46,933 bases of DNA, from NCBI GenBank assembly GCA_029246925.1, contig JAQWMF010000043.1, positions 1 to 46,933 on the forward strand, given 5' to 3'. This stretch comes from Porticoccaceae bacterium (GTDB taxonomy: Bacteria; Pseudomonadota; Gammaproteobacteria; Pseudomonadales; Porticoccaceae). Position numbers and translations under genes: made by a program. Under the pieces are notes generated by a model. The model was not told the origin of the DNA. It saw nothing but the letters and a program-made list of their open reading frames with translations, and did not search any database. Shown here piece after piece: positions 27,970-37,882 of the stretch (within the stretch, counting starts at the first letter, position 1; each line of letters starts with the position of its first letter).

Positions 27970-28729
27970 TGAGTCTGTTACTAAAACGTTTACCGTTGCA
28001 CTAACCCTGTGTATTGTTTGTGCAGTGGTTGTATCCAGTGCAGCTGTTTTTCTTCGTCCTGCTCAAGAGGCTAATAAGCTACTTGATTTAAAGACTAATA
28101 TTCTGGCATCTGCGGGTTTATTGGAAGAGGGTGTTGATGTTGAAACTCAGTTTGAAAAAATTAGCGTAAAACTAGTTGATATGCAAACGGGTCGATACAC
28201 CAGTGAAATTGATGCTGATAGCTACGATCAACGTAAAGCGTCTTCAGATCCTGCGCTTTCAGTTGCTTTAAGCTCATCAGAAGATATAGCCAAAATTAAG
28301 CGTCGAGCTAATTTTTCTAAGGTGTATATTGTTGAAAACGCCAACGGTCTTGAGAAGGTGATTCTACCCATTAAAGGCTATGGTCTGTGGTCGACACTCT
28401 ATGGTTTTATTGCTCTTGAATCTGACTTGCAAACCGTTGCAGGTATTGGTTTTTATGAGCATACAGAAACACCAGGACTTGGTGGAGAAGTCGATAATCC
28501 TAAGTGGAAGGCTAGCTGGATAGGCAAACAAGCCTACAACGACGAAGCCCTTGTGCTTGAGGTAATCAAGGGTAAAGTGGATGTTTCTCGCGATGGTGCA
28601 GAATCTAAAATTGATGGTCTAGCTGGTGCAACACTAACTACTAAAGGGGTTGATAACCTTGTTAAGTATTGGTTGGGCGACCAAGGCTTTAAGACCTTTA
28701 TCGAAAATCTTAAAACAGGGGAGGCGTAA
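27962..28729 (+). CDS. nqrC: Na+-NQR subunit C (covalent FMN)
   Basis: 255 residues: one N-terminal membrane helix ([22 protein letters not shown]) and a periplasmic FMN-binding domain. The flavinylated Thr lies in [12 protein letters not shown], matching the S/AGATxT motif used by Apb[11 protein letters not shown] and TPGLGGEV are family signatures. Start codon GTG at 27962, overlapping nqrB; the AGAGGAGG ribosome binding site is in the nqrB coding end. Confidence 0.96.
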   Translation: MANESVTKTFTVALTLCIVCAVVVSSAAVFLRPAQEANKLLDLKTNILASAGLLEEGVDVETQFEKISVKLVDMQTGRYTSEIDADSYDQRKASSDPALSVALSSSEDIAKIKRRANFSKVYIVENANGLEKVILPIKGYGLWSTLYGFIALESDLQTVAGIGFYEHTETPGLGGEVDNPKWKASWIGKQAYNDEALVLEVIKGKVDVSRDGAESKIDGLAGATLTTKGVDNLVKYWLGDQGFKTFIENLKTGEA

Positions 28730-28732
28730 GAG

Positions 28733-29395
28733 ATGTCCAAGACTAGAGATATCTTATTAGAGCCAATTGCTAGCAATAATCCTATTGCATTGCAGATACT
28801 TGGTATTTGCTCGGCACTCGCTGTAACGACCAGCATGAAAGTTGCTTTTGTTATGTGTTTGGCGCTGACGACAGTATCGGCCTTTTCTAACCTTTTCGTT
28901 TCTTTGATACGCCATCATATTCCTAATAGCATCCGAATTATCGTTCAGATGACTATTATTGCATCATTGGTAATCATGGTAGATCAGGTTCTAAAAGCGG
29001 TGGCCTATGATATAAGTAAGCAGCTATCAGTATTTGTCGGTCTAATTATTACCAACTGTATTGTGATGGGTCGAGCTGAAGCCTTTGCTATGAAAAATCC
29101 ACCGCTACCAAGTTTTTATGACGGAATCGGTAACGGCCTTGGCTACAGCGTTATTTTGATGTTGCTAGCGTTTATTCGTGAGTTGTTAGGCGCGGGTAAA
29201 ATTTGGGGTATTCAGGTATTCCCTGTCAGCACTGAAGGTGGTTGGTATGTTGCTAATGGCATGATGCTAATGCCACCTAGTGCATTCTTTTTGATCGGTC
29301 TATTTATCTGGGTGTTGCGTTCTTGGAAGACTGAGCAGATTGAAAAATCCGACTTTAAGATTACTGCGAATAGCCGCAAGAGCGAGGTTGTTTAA
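28733..29395 (+). CDS. nqrD: Na+-NQR subunit D
   Basis: 220 residues, six predicted membrane helices, NqrDE/RnfAE family. With NqrE it holds the intramembrane iron centre through conserved Cys, visible here in GICSAL and [11 protein letters not shown]. Electron transfer step between NqrF and NqrC in the inner membrane. Its stop overlaps the nqrE start (TAATG). Confidence 0.96.
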   Translation: MSKTRDILLEPIASNNPIALQILGICSALAVTTSMKVAFVMCLALTTVSAFSNLFVSLIRHHIPNSIRIIVQMTIIASLVIMVDQVLKAVAYDISKQLSVFVGLIITNCIVMGRAEAFAMKNPPLPSFYDGIGNGLGYSVILMLLAFIRELLGAGKIWGIQVFPVSTEGGWYVANGMMLMPPSAFFLIGLFIWVLRSWKTEQIEKSDFKITANSRKSEVV

Positions 29396-30003
29396 TGGAA
29401 CATTATCTTAGCCTATTAGTTAGATCGATTTTTATCGATAACATTGCTCTTAGTATGTTTTTGGGTATGTGTACCTTTATCGCGGTATCGAAAAAGATCA
29501 ATGCAGCCATTGGTCTTGGCATCGCCGTTATAGTGGTACAAACCATTACAGTGCCCGTAAATTATTTGCTAATGAACTATTTGCTTGCAGATGGAGCTCT
29601 TGCATGGGCTGGACTTCCAGATGTAAATCTTAGCTTCCTTGTGTATCTATGCTTTATTGGTGTGATTGCAGCATTGGTTCAAATACTTGAGATGGTGCTC
29701 GATAAATACGTACCTGCGCTCTACAGTGCTCTGGGTGTTTTCTTGCCACTTATTACAGTGAACTGCGCCATTTTAGGTGGTTCGCTGCTTATGGCCGAGC
29801 GTGGATATGGTTTTACTGAAAGTGTGGTTTATGGCATTGGTTCTGGTACTTCTTGGGCACTTGCTATTGCAGTTTTGGCAGGTATCCGAGAAAAGCTAAA
29901 GTACAGCGACATCCCTGAGGGTTTACAAGGTTTGGGTATCGTATTTATTACAGTAGGTTTGATTTCCTTAGGCTTTATGTCGTTCGGCGGCATAGACCTA
30001 TAA
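29395..30003 (+). CDS. nqrE: Na+-NQR subunit E
   Basis: 202 residues, six membrane helices. Starts [19 protein letters not shown], as in other NqrE. Conserved Cys in [12 protein letters not shown] and TVNCAILGG give the other half of the NqrD/E iron centre. One-base overlap with nqrD and 21 bases before nqrF indicate one operon. Confidence 0.96.
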   Translation: MEHYLSLLVRSIFIDNIALSMFLGMCTFIAVSKKINAAIGLGIAVIVVQTITVPVNYLLMNYLLADGALAWAGLPDVNLSFLVYLCFIGVIAALVQILEMVLDKYVPALYSALGVFLPLITVNCAILGGSLLMAERGYGFTESVVYGIGSGTSWALAIAVLAGIREKLKYSDIPEGLQGLGIVFITVGLISLGFMSFGGIDL

Positions 30004-30024
30004 AAATTGGAGAATTAAAGCAGT

Positions 30025-31248
30025 ATGACGACTGAAATTATCTTAGGCGTAGCCATGTTCACAGCGGTGATCTTGGCGCTAGTGGCCTTTATTCTTGCCG
30101 CTCGTAGCAAACTGGTTGCTTCTGGTGATGTAAATATCGAAATTAACGGCGAAAAAACCATCACTGTTCCCGCTGGTGATAAACTTTTGCAAACACTGTC
30201 AAATGCTGGCTTATTCTTGCCGTCAGCCTGTGGTGGTGGTGGAAGTTGTGCGCAGTGCAAATGTGTCGTTTCTGATGGCGGTGGTTCTATGCTTCCAACT
30301 GAGGAAGCGCACTTTACCCGCAGAGAGGCCAACGAGGGCTGGAGACTTTCTTGTCAAGCACCGGTTAAACAGGATATGAAAGTAGAGGTTCCTGAAGAAG
30401 TGTTCGGTGTTAAGCGCTGGGAATGTACTGTTGAATCCAACCCAAATGTTGCAACCTTTATCAAAGAGTTAACGTTGCGCTTGCCAGAGGGTGAACATGT
30501 AGACTTTAGAGCAGGTGGTTATGTGCAGCTAGAATGTCCTCCTCATGTGGTGAATTATTCTGACTTTGACGTTGAAGAAGAATACAGGGGTGACTGGGAG
30601 CGTTTTGGTCTGTATCAGTACACTTCTGAAGTTAAAGAACCTCTTATTCGTGCCTACTCAATGGCAAACTACCCAGAAGAACAGGGCATTGTTAAATTTA
30701 ACATACGCATTGCTAGTCCTCCTCCAGGTTCTACTGGCATCCCGCCGGGCAAGATGTCCTCGTATGTATTTAATCTAAAACCAAATGATAAGATTTCTGT
30801 CTATGGTCCTTTTGGTGAGTTCTTTGCTAAAGAGACTAAGTCTGAAATGGTATTTATCGGTGGTGGTGCTGGAATGGCTCCGATGAGATCACATATTTTC
30901 GATCAGCTTAAGCGTATTAACTCTGATCGTAAAATTAGTTTTTGGTACGGTGCTAGATCACTTAAAGAATGTTTCTATGATGAAGAGTATGATCAGTTAG
31001 CTGCCGAGAATGATAATTTTGATTGGCATCTAGCTCTATCAGATCCTCAGCCAGAAGATAATTGGGATGGCCTTACAGGGTTTATTCACAATGTACTTTA
31101 TGAGCAGTATCTAAAGGATCACGAGGCTCCAGAAGATTGTGAGTTCTATATGTGTGGACCGCCAATGATGAATACTGCTGTTATTAAGATGTTGGAAGAT
31201 CTTGGTGTAGAGCCAGAAAACATCATGCTTGATGACTTTGGTGGCTAG
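30025..31248 (+). CDS. nqrF: Na+-NQR subunit F, NADH dehydrogenase (FAD, 2Fe-2S)
   Basis: 407 residues. One N-terminal membrane helix, then a plant-type 2Fe-2S ferredoxin domain with C69, C75, C78 and C110. The FAD-binding barrel has RAYSMANYP, and the NADH-binding domain has [12 protein letters not shown] and the end [11 protein letters not shown]. It is the electron entry site that oxidises NADH. All expected residues are present. The apbE reading frame begins around its stop codon. Confidence 0.97.
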   Translation: MTTEIILGVAMFTAVILALVAFILAARSKLVASGDVNIEINGEKTITVPAGDKLLQTLSNAGLFLPSACGGGGSCAQCKCVVSDGGGSMLPTEEAHFTRREANEGWRLSCQAPVKQDMKVEVPEEVFGVKRWECTVESNPNVATFIKELTLRLPEGEHVDFRAGGYVQLECPPHVVNYSDFDVEEEYRGDWERFGLYQYTSEVKEPLIRAYSMANYPEEQGIVKFNIRIASPPPGSTGIPPGKMSSYVFNLKPNDKISVYGPFGEFFAKETKSEMVFIGGGAGMAPMRSHIFDQLKRINSDRKISFWYGARSLKECFYDEEYDQLAAENDNFDWHLALSDPQPEDNWDGLTGFIHNVLYEQYLKDHEAPEDCEFYMCGPPMMNTAVIKMLEDLGVEPENIMLDDFGG

Positions 31249-31258
31249 GTATCTTGAC

Positions 31259-32278
31259 GTGAGTAGCCAAGGGCAAACTACGTTGTTTGCCTCATGGCGC
31301 TCACTCGTAATTTTAGTTAGTCTGCTAATACTAGGCTGCAGTAGTAAGCCTGAAGTTATAGAGATTTCAGGTAGCAAGATGGGCACTAGTTACCATATTA
31401 CGGTTATTGCTGATCAGTTACCTCCTGAAGACTTAGATCAGCAAATTGAGCAACTGCTCTCCAAGGTAGACAGTTCGATGTCTACCTATAAAAAGGATTC
31501 AGAAATTAGTCATTTTAATCGTTTGCCTGTTGGCCAGACGATGACTATTTCTCAAGAATTTTTCGAGGTTGTGAAAATCAGCCGAAAAATTTGGCAACTA
31601 AGCAGCGGTGCTTTTGATCCAACCATAGGCCCGCTCGTGGATTTATGGGGATTTGGTCCAGACGGAAGGCATGATTCTATCCCCTCATCTAAGACCATAG
31701 AGCGTATTAAAGAAAAAATAGGCTTTGATGCTGTTATCTTAGTTGGGCAAACACTCTCAAAACATAAGCCTGTTGAATTGGATCTATCTGCTGTTGCAAA
31801 AGGGTATGCTGTTGACAGGGTTGCTGATCTCCTTGAAATGTTGGCTTTACCAGATTATTTAGTTGAGATTGGCGGTGAAATTCGCGTTAGCGGTTTTAAC
31901 GCTGACGGCATAGCTTGGCGAATAGCTTTGGAGCAACCTCAATTATTTGCAGAGGTAGATAAGATAATTGATTTAACGGATATTGCTATTGCAACATCGG
32001 GTGATTACAGAAATTATTTTGAACGTGATGGTGTGCGCTATTCTCATACCATTAGCCCAAAAACTGGAAAACCAATTGTTCATAACTTAGCATCAGTGAG
32101 CGTACTTTCAAGCTCATGCGCAGAGGCTGATGCATGGGCTACAGCTTTTTCAGTTTTAGGCGCAGAGCAAAGCTTAGGTTTAGCGCAAGACCTTGGTATA
32201 GCCACTTATATGTTGGTTAGGGAAAATGGACAATTTGTTTCCAAAGTAAGCAACGACTTTGAATCCTATCTCGATTAA
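31259..32278 (+). CDS. apbE: FAD:protein FMN transferase
   Basis: About 339 residues, a lipoprotein with a lipobox ending ILGC (Cys27). ApbE motifs: SKMGTSYHITV, FDPTIGPLVDLWGFGP, DLSAVAKGYAVDRVADL, VEIGGEIRVSG, ATSGDYRNYF, YSHTISPKTGKPI and EADAWATAF. It transfers FMN from FAD to Thr of NqrB and NqrC in the periplasm. I chose GTG 31259, which has AGG nine bases upstream and gives a compact signal peptide. TTG 31229 or ATG 31232 in the same frame would overlap nqrF and remain possible. Confidence 0.93.
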   Translation: MSSQGQTTLFASWRSLVILVSLLILGCSSKPEVIEISGSKMGTSYHITVIADQLPPEDLDQQIEQLLSKVDSSMSTYKKDSEISHFNRLPVGQTMTISQEFFEVVKISRKIWQLSSGAFDPTIGPLVDLWGFGPDGRHDSIPSSKTIERIKEKIGFDAVILVGQTLSKHKPVELDLSAVAKGYAVDRVADLLEMLALPDYLVEIGGEIRVSGFNADGIAWRIALEQPQLFAEVDKIIDLTDIAIATSGDYRNYFERDGVRYSHTISPKTGKPIVHNLASVSVLSSSCAEADAWATAFSVLGAEQSLGLAQDLGIATYMLVRENGQFVSKVSNDFESYLD

Positions 32279-32301
32279 ATTTTTTATAGGTTTATAAAAT
32301 A

Positions 32302-32541
32302 GTGTTAGAAATATTATTTGCAGTAATTGGCTTTGTGGTTTTGATTTCAATAATGGCTATTGGGGTTTTGCTGGGTAAAAAGCCTATATCAGGTTCCTGT
32401 GGTGGTGTTGCTGCCGCGCTTGGAGAAGACGATTATACCTGCGAAATTTGTGGCGATGATCCCAATAAATGTGATGAAAATAGGTCTAACACGTCAAAAC
32501 CCTTATACAAAAACGCCTCTAATTTAAAAGATAAAGAATAG
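32302..32541 (+). CDS. nqrM: NqrM, Na+-NQR maturation protein
   Basis: 79 residues: one N-terminal membrane helix, then [21 protein letters not shown] with Cys at 33, 47, 50 and 57. This is the NqrM (former DUF539) pattern; NqrM is needed for assembly of active Na+-NQR, by delivering iron to the NqrD/E site. GTG start 23 bases after apbE. Its place after apbE completes the maturation module. Confidence 0.93.
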   Translation: MLEILFAVIGFVVLISIMAIGVLLGKKPISGSCGGVAAALGEDDYTCEICGDDPNKCDENRSNTSKPLYKNASNLKDKE

Positions 32542-32546
32542 TAGTT

Positions 32547-33980
32547 ATGACAGATTTCTCTTATGACCTTGTAGTAATTGGTAGTGGTCCAGCCGGAGAG
32601 GGGGCTGCAATGAATGCGGTTAAACAGGGTTTACGTGTCGCTGTTATTGATGATCGCGCCGAGCCAGGTGGCAGCTGTACCCATCTCGGAACCATTCCCT
32701 CTAAAGCATTGCGTCATTCAGTGAGACGCATGGTTCAGTACAACACCATGCCTATGTTTCGCAGTGTTGGCGATCCGCGTTGGTTTTCCTTTCCTGAAGT
32801 GATGCGCGCCGCCGAAGATGTGATTACTAAGCAGGTTGAAGGGCGCACCAAAGGTTATGCTCGCAATCGCGTTAGAATTCACGTAGGTCGGGCTAAATTT
32901 ATTAATTCTCACGAAGTCTCGGTCAGCAGTCATTCTGGGGACTCGATCAAGATTAAAAGTAACTATTTTTTGATTGCCACTGGCTCACATCCCTACCAAC
33001 CCAACGATATAGATTTTAATCACCCATTGATCTTTGATAGCGATAGTATCCTCACTTTGGATCATTCGCCGCTGAATGTGATTATTTATGGGGCTGGTGT
33101 TATTGGCTGCGAATATGCCTCTATTTTTGCTGGTTTAGACGCAAGGGTAGACTTGGTTAACACTAGAGAATGGCTGATGAGTTTTCTCGATGATGAAATA
33201 TCTGATGCCCTCAGTTATCACCTCAGAGATCTGGGTGTTAGCGTGCGTCATAATGAAGAGTATGAACGTGTTGAGACCAGTGAAAATGGTGTGACTTTGG
33301 TCTTAAAGTCTGGCAAACGCATACATGGTGATGCGCTACTGTGGTCCAATGGACGAACCGGTAATACCCAAGACCTAGGTATGGAAAATGTTGGCTTAGA
33401 AGCCGATATGCGCGGTCAAATAAAGGTTAATCAGGATTATCAAACCGCAGTGCCCCATATTTATGCGGCAGGTGATGTGATTGGTTGGCCAGCACTGGCG
33501 GGTGCCGCCTATGATCAGGGTCGTTTTGCTGCCTCCCATATCTGTAATTTGCAGGATAAATATCGAGTTGACGATGTGGCTACCGGTATTTGGACGATTC
33601 CTGAGATTAGTTATGTTGGTAAAACTGAAGCACAGCTAACTGAGCAAAAAATACCCTACGAAACTGGCCGTGCTTATTTTAAAGAGATAGCCAGAGCGCA
33701 TATTTCCGGCGAACAGGTTGGTATGTTAAAAATTCTCTTCCATCAGCAAACCTTGGAAATCTTGGGTATCCATTGCTTTGGTGCCGAGGCTGCGGAGATT
33801 ATCCATATTGGACAGGCGATCATGAATCAGCAGGGTGAAGCCAACAGCATTAAGTACTTCTTGCGTACAACGTTTAATTATCCAACTATGGCAGAGGCTT
33901 ATCGTGTGGCTGCACTGAATGGATTGAATAGAGTCAGTCGTGAAAGTCGTCGAGCAGAGCCAAAGCTAAAAAATAGTTAA
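32547..33980 (+). CDS. sthA: soluble pyridine nucleotide transhydrogenase
   Basis: 477 residues. FAD-binding [11 protein letters not shown], then [17 protein letters not shown]: the second Cys of the disulphide reductase pair is Thr, which marks SthA rather than lipoamide dehydrogenase. NAD-binding [13 protein letters not shown], and FAD contact [15 protein letters not shown]; the dimerisation domain ends in a [15 protein letters not shown] motif. It moves hydride between NADPH and NAD+ in the cytoplasm. It lies 5 bases after nqrM, so co-expression with the NADH-oxidising Nqr is likely. Confidence 0.95.
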   Translation: MTDFSYDLVVIGSGPAGEGAAMNAVKQGLRVAVIDDRAEPGGSCTHLGTIPSKALRHSVRRMVQYNTMPMFRSVGDPRWFSFPEVMRAAEDVITKQVEGRTKGYARNRVRIHVGRAKFINSHEVSVSSHSGDSIKIKSNYFLIATGSHPYQPNDIDFNHPLIFDSDSILTLDHSPLNVIIYGAGVIGCEYASIFAGLDARVDLVNTREWLMSFLDDEISDALSYHLRDLGVSVRHNEEYERVETSENGVTLVLKSGKRIHGDALLWSNGRTGNTQDLGMENVGLEADMRGQIKVNQDYQTAVPHIYAAGDVIGWPALAGAAYDQGRFAASHICNLQDKYRVDDVATGIWTIPEISYVGKTEAQLTEQKIPYETGRAYFKEIARAHISGEQVGMLKILFHQQTLEILGIHCFGAEAAEIIHIGQAIMNQQGEANSIKYFLRTTFNYPTMAEAYRVAALNGLNRVSRESRRAEPKLKNS

Positions 33981-34052
33981 ATTTTCCGTAAATCATCAAT
34001 GCATGGTAGAGCTAGAGTTGTACCCTCACAGGGATTACTGTTTAATCTGTGC

Positions 34053-35303
34053 ATGAAATCAAATCTATCATTCTATATTGGTATCCGATACGCCCTAAGT
34101 AAGCGAAATGAAGGTTTTTTGTCGTTTATCTCTGGCTTTTCCTTTGCCGCAATGGCGATCGGTGTAATGACGCTAATTGTCGTGCTCTCAGTAATGAATG
34201 GTTTTGATCGTGAAATAAAACAGCGTCTTCTTAATGTTGTTCCGCACATTACTATAAAGCACAACAACAGTATTAGCCCTCAACAGATTAACCAGCTATC
34301 TAAACAATTAAAGACTAGCGATCAAAGAATTAACGCAGTCACGCCTATTCTCGAGGACTATGCCATGCTGGCAAATAGATCACGGCAACAGGCGGTGTTA
34401 TTGAAGGGAATAGATGCCTTATGGCCCTCAGCCAAACTATTATCAGATAGTCTGTTGATTGGTGATGTATCAAAGCTACAGCCCCGTGAATATGGCATCT
34501 TATTAGGTCGTCAAGCAGCAAGACGGCTCGGCGTTGATATAGGTGACAGTATTGAAGTCATATTGCCAAAGCTTTCAGTAACCCCGGTGGGAACCTTTCC
34601 GCGCCTAAAAATGATGGTCGTCATTGGAATCTTTGAAGTGGGCGCCCAAGTAGATGCAACCACTGCCTATATTCATGAGCGAGATGCCCGCAAACTTTTC
34701 CAGCTTGGAGATAATTATCAGGGATTACAGTTAGCCTTAGACGATCCTTTTCAAGCGCAAGCCGTTGTTAATTCAATAGTGCCTGATTTGCCCGATACGA
34801 TGCAGCTTGAAACTTGGAGTGAACAAATGGCTACACTTTTTCAGGCAATGCGTATGGAAAAGCTAGTTGTTGGATTGCTGTTATCAGTAATTATTGCAGT
34901 GGCGGCATTTAATATTGTTGCCTGCTTGCTGCTAATGGTTGCAGATAAGCGAAAAGATATTGCAGTCCTAAGAACTCTTGGAGCAAGATCAGATCAAATT
35001 GTGAAAATTTTTATTATTCAGGGCTCTGCAATTGGCTTAGTCGGCGTAGTTCTAGGTCTTTTTTTGGGATGTTTAGTTGCATTATTTATAGGCGATATTG
35101 TGTCATTTTTTGAAGGCCTAACAAATTCACATATGTTTAATCCGGCGGTCTATATGATTAGCTCTCTACCAAGTAAGTTGGTATTTACAGATATCTTGCT
35201 AGTGGTAATAGGGGCATCAGTTATAAGTGTTCTAGCCACTATTTATCCAGCTTGGCGTGCAGGTCAAGTATTGCCAGCGGAGGCACTGCGTTATGACCAG
35301 TAA
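34053..35303 (+). CDS. lolC: lipoprotein-releasing ABC transporter permease LolC
   Basis: 416 residues from ATG 34053, giving the LolC-like start FYIGIRYAL; an in-frame ATG at 33999 would add 18 residues not seen in the family. MacB/FtsX topology: one N-terminal membrane helix with VVLSVMNGFDREIKQRLL, a large periplasmic domain, then three C-terminal helices. DKRKDIAVLRTLGA is the coupling segment for LolD. It extracts mature lipoproteins from the inner membrane for LolA. It overlaps lolD by 11 bases. Confidence 0.92.
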   Translation: MKSNLSFYIGIRYALSKRNEGFLSFISGFSFAAMAIGVMTLIVVLSVMNGFDREIKQRLLNVVPHITIKHNNSISPQQINQLSKQLKTSDQRINAVTPILEDYAMLANRSRQQAVLLKGIDALWPSAKLLSDSLLIGDVSKLQPREYGILLGRQAARRLGVDIGDSIEVILPKLSVTPVGTFPRLKMMVVIGIFEVGAQVDATTAYIHERDARKLFQLGDNYQGLQLALDDPFQAQAVVNSIVPDLPDTMQLETWSEQMATLFQAMRMEKLVVGLLLSVIIAVAAFNIVACLLLMVADKRKDIAVLRTLGARSDQIVKIFIIQGSAIGLVGVVLGLFLGCLVALFIGDIVSFFEGLTNSHMFNPAVYMISSLPSKLVFTDILLVVIGASVISVLATIYPAWRAGQVLPAEALRYDQ

Positions 35304-35985
35304 AGCTATTCTACAGGCAACTAATTTACAGAGAGATTACCAACAGGGTGATTCTGGCGATACGCTCAGTGTTATTAAAGGCATTGATCTTGAAATAATG
35401 TCGGGTGAAAAGCTGGCTATTGTAGGGGTTTCTGGTTCCGGTAAATCAACGCTATTAAATTTAATGGGCGGATTGGATGACCCTAGCGGCGGGTCGGTAA
35501 CGCTTAAGGGAAAACAATGGTGTGATCTTGACCCCACGCAAAGAGCGGCATGGCGCAATCAGCATATTGGTTTTGTCTATCAATTTCATCATTTACTTGA
35601 TGAGTTTAGCGCGCTTGAAAATGTTAGTTTGCCCAGTTTAATCGGTGGTGATGCGTTCGGCGGGGAAAAATATGCCAAAGAACTGTTAGTCAGAGTGGGT
35701 TTGTCTGAGAGATTGCATCATCGTCCCTCAGAGTTGTCAGGCGGTGAGCGACAGCGAGTAGCCATAGCGCGAGCATTGGCCTGTAAACCGTCCTTAGTGC
35801 TTATGGACGAGCCTACAGGTAATCTTGATCCTAAGACTGCAGAATCCGTGCTAACGCTGTTAAAAGAGCTTAATAGCGAGCTTAATATTAGTTTTGTGAT
35901 TGTTACCCATGATCCGCATATCGCTCAACAGTTAGATCGTACAATTTGTCTGGTTGATGGTGTTTTGGGGTCAAATCTTGATTAA
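35293..35985 (+). CDS. lolD: lipoprotein-releasing ABC transporter ATPase LolD
   Basis: 230 residues from ATG 35293 (GGAG ribosome binding site 10 bases before). Walker A GVSGSGKSTLLN, Q-loop FVYQFHHLLDEFSALENV, signature LSGGERQRVAIARAL, Walker B LVLMDEPTGNLD, H-loop VTHD. The FxYQFHHLLPEF-type Q-loop is specific to LolD. An in-frame start at 35257 would lie deep in lolC and does not fit the family. Confidence 0.95.
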   Translation: MTSKAILQATNLQRDYQQGDSGDTLSVIKGIDLEIMSGEKLAIVGVSGSGKSTLLNLMGGLDDPSGGSVTLKGKQWCDLDPTQRAAWRNQHIGFVYQFHHLLDEFSALENVSLPSLIGGDAFGGEKYAKELLVRVGLSERLHHRPSELSGGERQRVAIARALACKPSLVLMDEPTGNLDPKTAESVLTLLKELNSELNISFVIVTHDPHIAQQLDRTICLVDGVLGSNLD

Positions 35986-37201
35986 AAACTTACCACTTTT
36001 TATTGGTCTAAGGTATTTTTTCTCTGGTGGCCGCAATAACAGGATGGTTTCTTTTATCTCCCTGCTTGCACTATTTGGTTTGTCGCTGGGAGTAGGCCTA
36101 CTTATTATAGTGTTGTCTGTGATGAATGGTTTTGATCGTGAGATGCGCGAGCATATATTATCGGTTGTTCCTCATGTACAGATTATTACGCCAGAGAGTC
36201 AGGTGGAATGGCGTTCTCAGCAAACGCTAATATCCACAGTCCCCAACGTAGATGAAGTAACCCCATTTAATCAGGTGGAAGCTGTTATTTTTTCAAAAAA
36301 TAATACCCGCCCGATTCAGATAATAGGACTAGACCCTGTAAGTTTCCCAAAAGGTCTGGGCGCAGTCCTTAAGGCGGATAATTTGGGTATGCCAGCCGAT
36401 GGAGAGCTATTGCTGGCAAAGCCTATTGTTGATGCGCTTAATTTAATACCAGGAACACCGGTTAACATTATTTTACCGTCTGATGATAATCGACGTGCCA
36501 AAGTGATTTCTTTGATCCTCGTTGATGTTTTTACAACCAGAACAGAAGTCGATCAAGTACTTGGGATTGTGTCACTTCAACAAGCCGGAATTATGACGGG
36601 TCGAAGTGATTCAATTGATGGTTTTCGAGTGCAGGTGAATAATCTGTTTCAGTCGAGTTTGGTTGCACATCGAATATTGAGTCAGCTCCCCAATGGTTTT
36701 CGCTCTATAGACTGGACTCAAAGCTATGGCAACCTTTATCAAGCCATCAAGTTATCTCGCAATATGGTTTCCTTATTAGTCTTCTTGATTGTTGGTATTG
36801 CCGCGTTTAATGTAATTTCTATGCTAATGATGATGGTGATCAATAAGCGCAAAGATATTGCAATATTGCAAACCATGGGTGTATCTAAAAAACATGTGCT
36901 ACAGATATTTTTGGTGCAGGGCCTGCTGATAGCAAGTGTGGGTATCTTTTTCGGTGTAATGCTAGGTTTGCTTGGTTGTTATTGGGTCAGTGATCTAGTT
37001 GCCGTTGTAGAGGGTATTCTGGGGTCAAAGCTTCTTGATACATCAATTTATCCAATTGACTATGTGCCAGTAGATTTGCGTTGGCATGACGTTATTTTTG
37101 TTTCTCTGTCAGCTTTAATCTTAACCCTGTTAGCGACCTTGTACCCTGCGATAAGGGCTAGTAAAACAGTGCCTGCCGAGGCTTTGAAATACGAAAGCTA
37201 G
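35978..37201 (+). CDS. lolE: lipoprotein-releasing ABC transporter permease LolE
   Basis: 407 residues from TTG 35978, preceded by GGGG with 7-base spacing and giving the family start LIKNLPLFIGLRYFF; a longer in-frame start at 35954 exists. Same architecture as lolC, with VLSVMNGFDREMREHIL and NKRKDIAILQTMGVSKKH. Paralogue of LolC; together they form the heterodimeric LolCDE complex. Having both separate genes, rather than a single lolF, is the classical gammaproteobacterial arrangement. Convergent 4-base overlap with the DUF2062 gene. Confidence 0.92.
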   Translation: MIKNLPLFIGLRYFFSGGRNNRMVSFISLLALFGLSLGVGLLIIVLSVMNGFDREMREHILSVVPHVQIITPESQVEWRSQQTLISTVPNVDEVTPFNQVEAVIFSKNNTRPIQIIGLDPVSFPKGLGAVLKADNLGMPADGELLLAKPIVDALNLIPGTPVNIILPSDDNRRAKVISLILVDVFTTRTEVDQVLGIVSLQQAGIMTGRSDSIDGFRVQVNNLFQSSLVAHRILSQLPNGFRSIDWTQSYGNLYQAIKLSRNMVSLLVFLIVGIAAFNVISMLMMMVINKRKDIAILQTMGVSKKHVLQIFLVQGLLIASVGIFFGVMLGLLGCYWVSDLVAVVEGILGSKLLDTSIYPIDYVPVDLRWHDVIFVSLSALILTLLATLYPAIRASKTVPAEALKYES

Positions 37202-37734
37202 GAACGTTGGTTGTCGTTTTTAACGCGCTTCTCTAAACGTTCTTGCCAGTTCTTGAGCACTTTCCATCGCCACAGTTGAAAGACGGCAAAGTAGCTCACT
37301 GCAGAGAGAAGGGTGCCACATATTACACTCCCCAGTAATAATGGCTTGAAAATATCTGAGCCAAGGCTTTTAAACCACTGCCAATCCATTTGAGCCGAAA
37401 ACTGCACCGCCTGCGTATCCAGAATACTTGAGCCGAGTTGGTAGGTAAGAAAAAACATCGGTGGGATGGTTATAGGGTTGCTAATCCAGATCAAAATAAT
37501 ACCTATGGGTAGATTAGCTCCCAGCCAATAGCAAAGAACCACTGCAATTAAAGTTTGTCCAGGTAGTGGTAAAAACGCACAAAAAACCCCGATAGCGAAG
37601 GCTAGGGATACAGAATGCCGATTAATGTGGAATAAATTTGGATCCTTCGCTAGCGATCTAATCCAGTGTAAAGAGGGAGTCTCAAGTAATTTATTGATAT
37701 TGGGCAAGAAGCGATGAATTGTTTTTCTAGGCAT
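37198..37734 (-). CDS. DUF2062 membrane protein
   Basis: 178 residues. Three or four hydrophobic stretches with the DUF2062 pattern: SVSLAFAIGVFCAFLPLPGQTL, LGANLPIGIILIWISNPITIPPMFF. The basic tail ends EKRVKNDNQRS. It sits in the inner membrane with unknown function. The place next to lolCDE is conserved in pseudomonads as I recall. The stop overlaps lolE's stop region by 4 bases. Confidence 0.85.
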   Translation of the reverse strand: MPRKTIHRFLPNINKLLETPSLHWIRSLAKDPNLFHINRHSVSLAFAIGVFCAFLPLPGQTLIAVVLCYWLGANLPIGIILIWISNPITIPPMFFLTYQLGSSILDTQAVQFSAQMDWQWFKSLGSDIFKPLLLGSVICGTLLSAVSYFAVFQLWRWKVLKNWQERLEKRVKNDNQRS

Positions 37735-37882
37735 AGTGTTGGGCTAAATATTTAGTCTCTGGTTAATATTATGCTGAATAATGCTCTGAGTCACCACCTT
37801 TAGCACCTTAACAGCGGACAGAGTATATGAACCAAGCTACAATAGACAGATACGATAATTATAGACAAAGAGATTGAATAAA

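Noticed and set aside
33999-34052. Small leader gene or extension of LolC
   Set aside because: The 18 extra residues are absent from the family and no ribosome binding site precedes the ATG.
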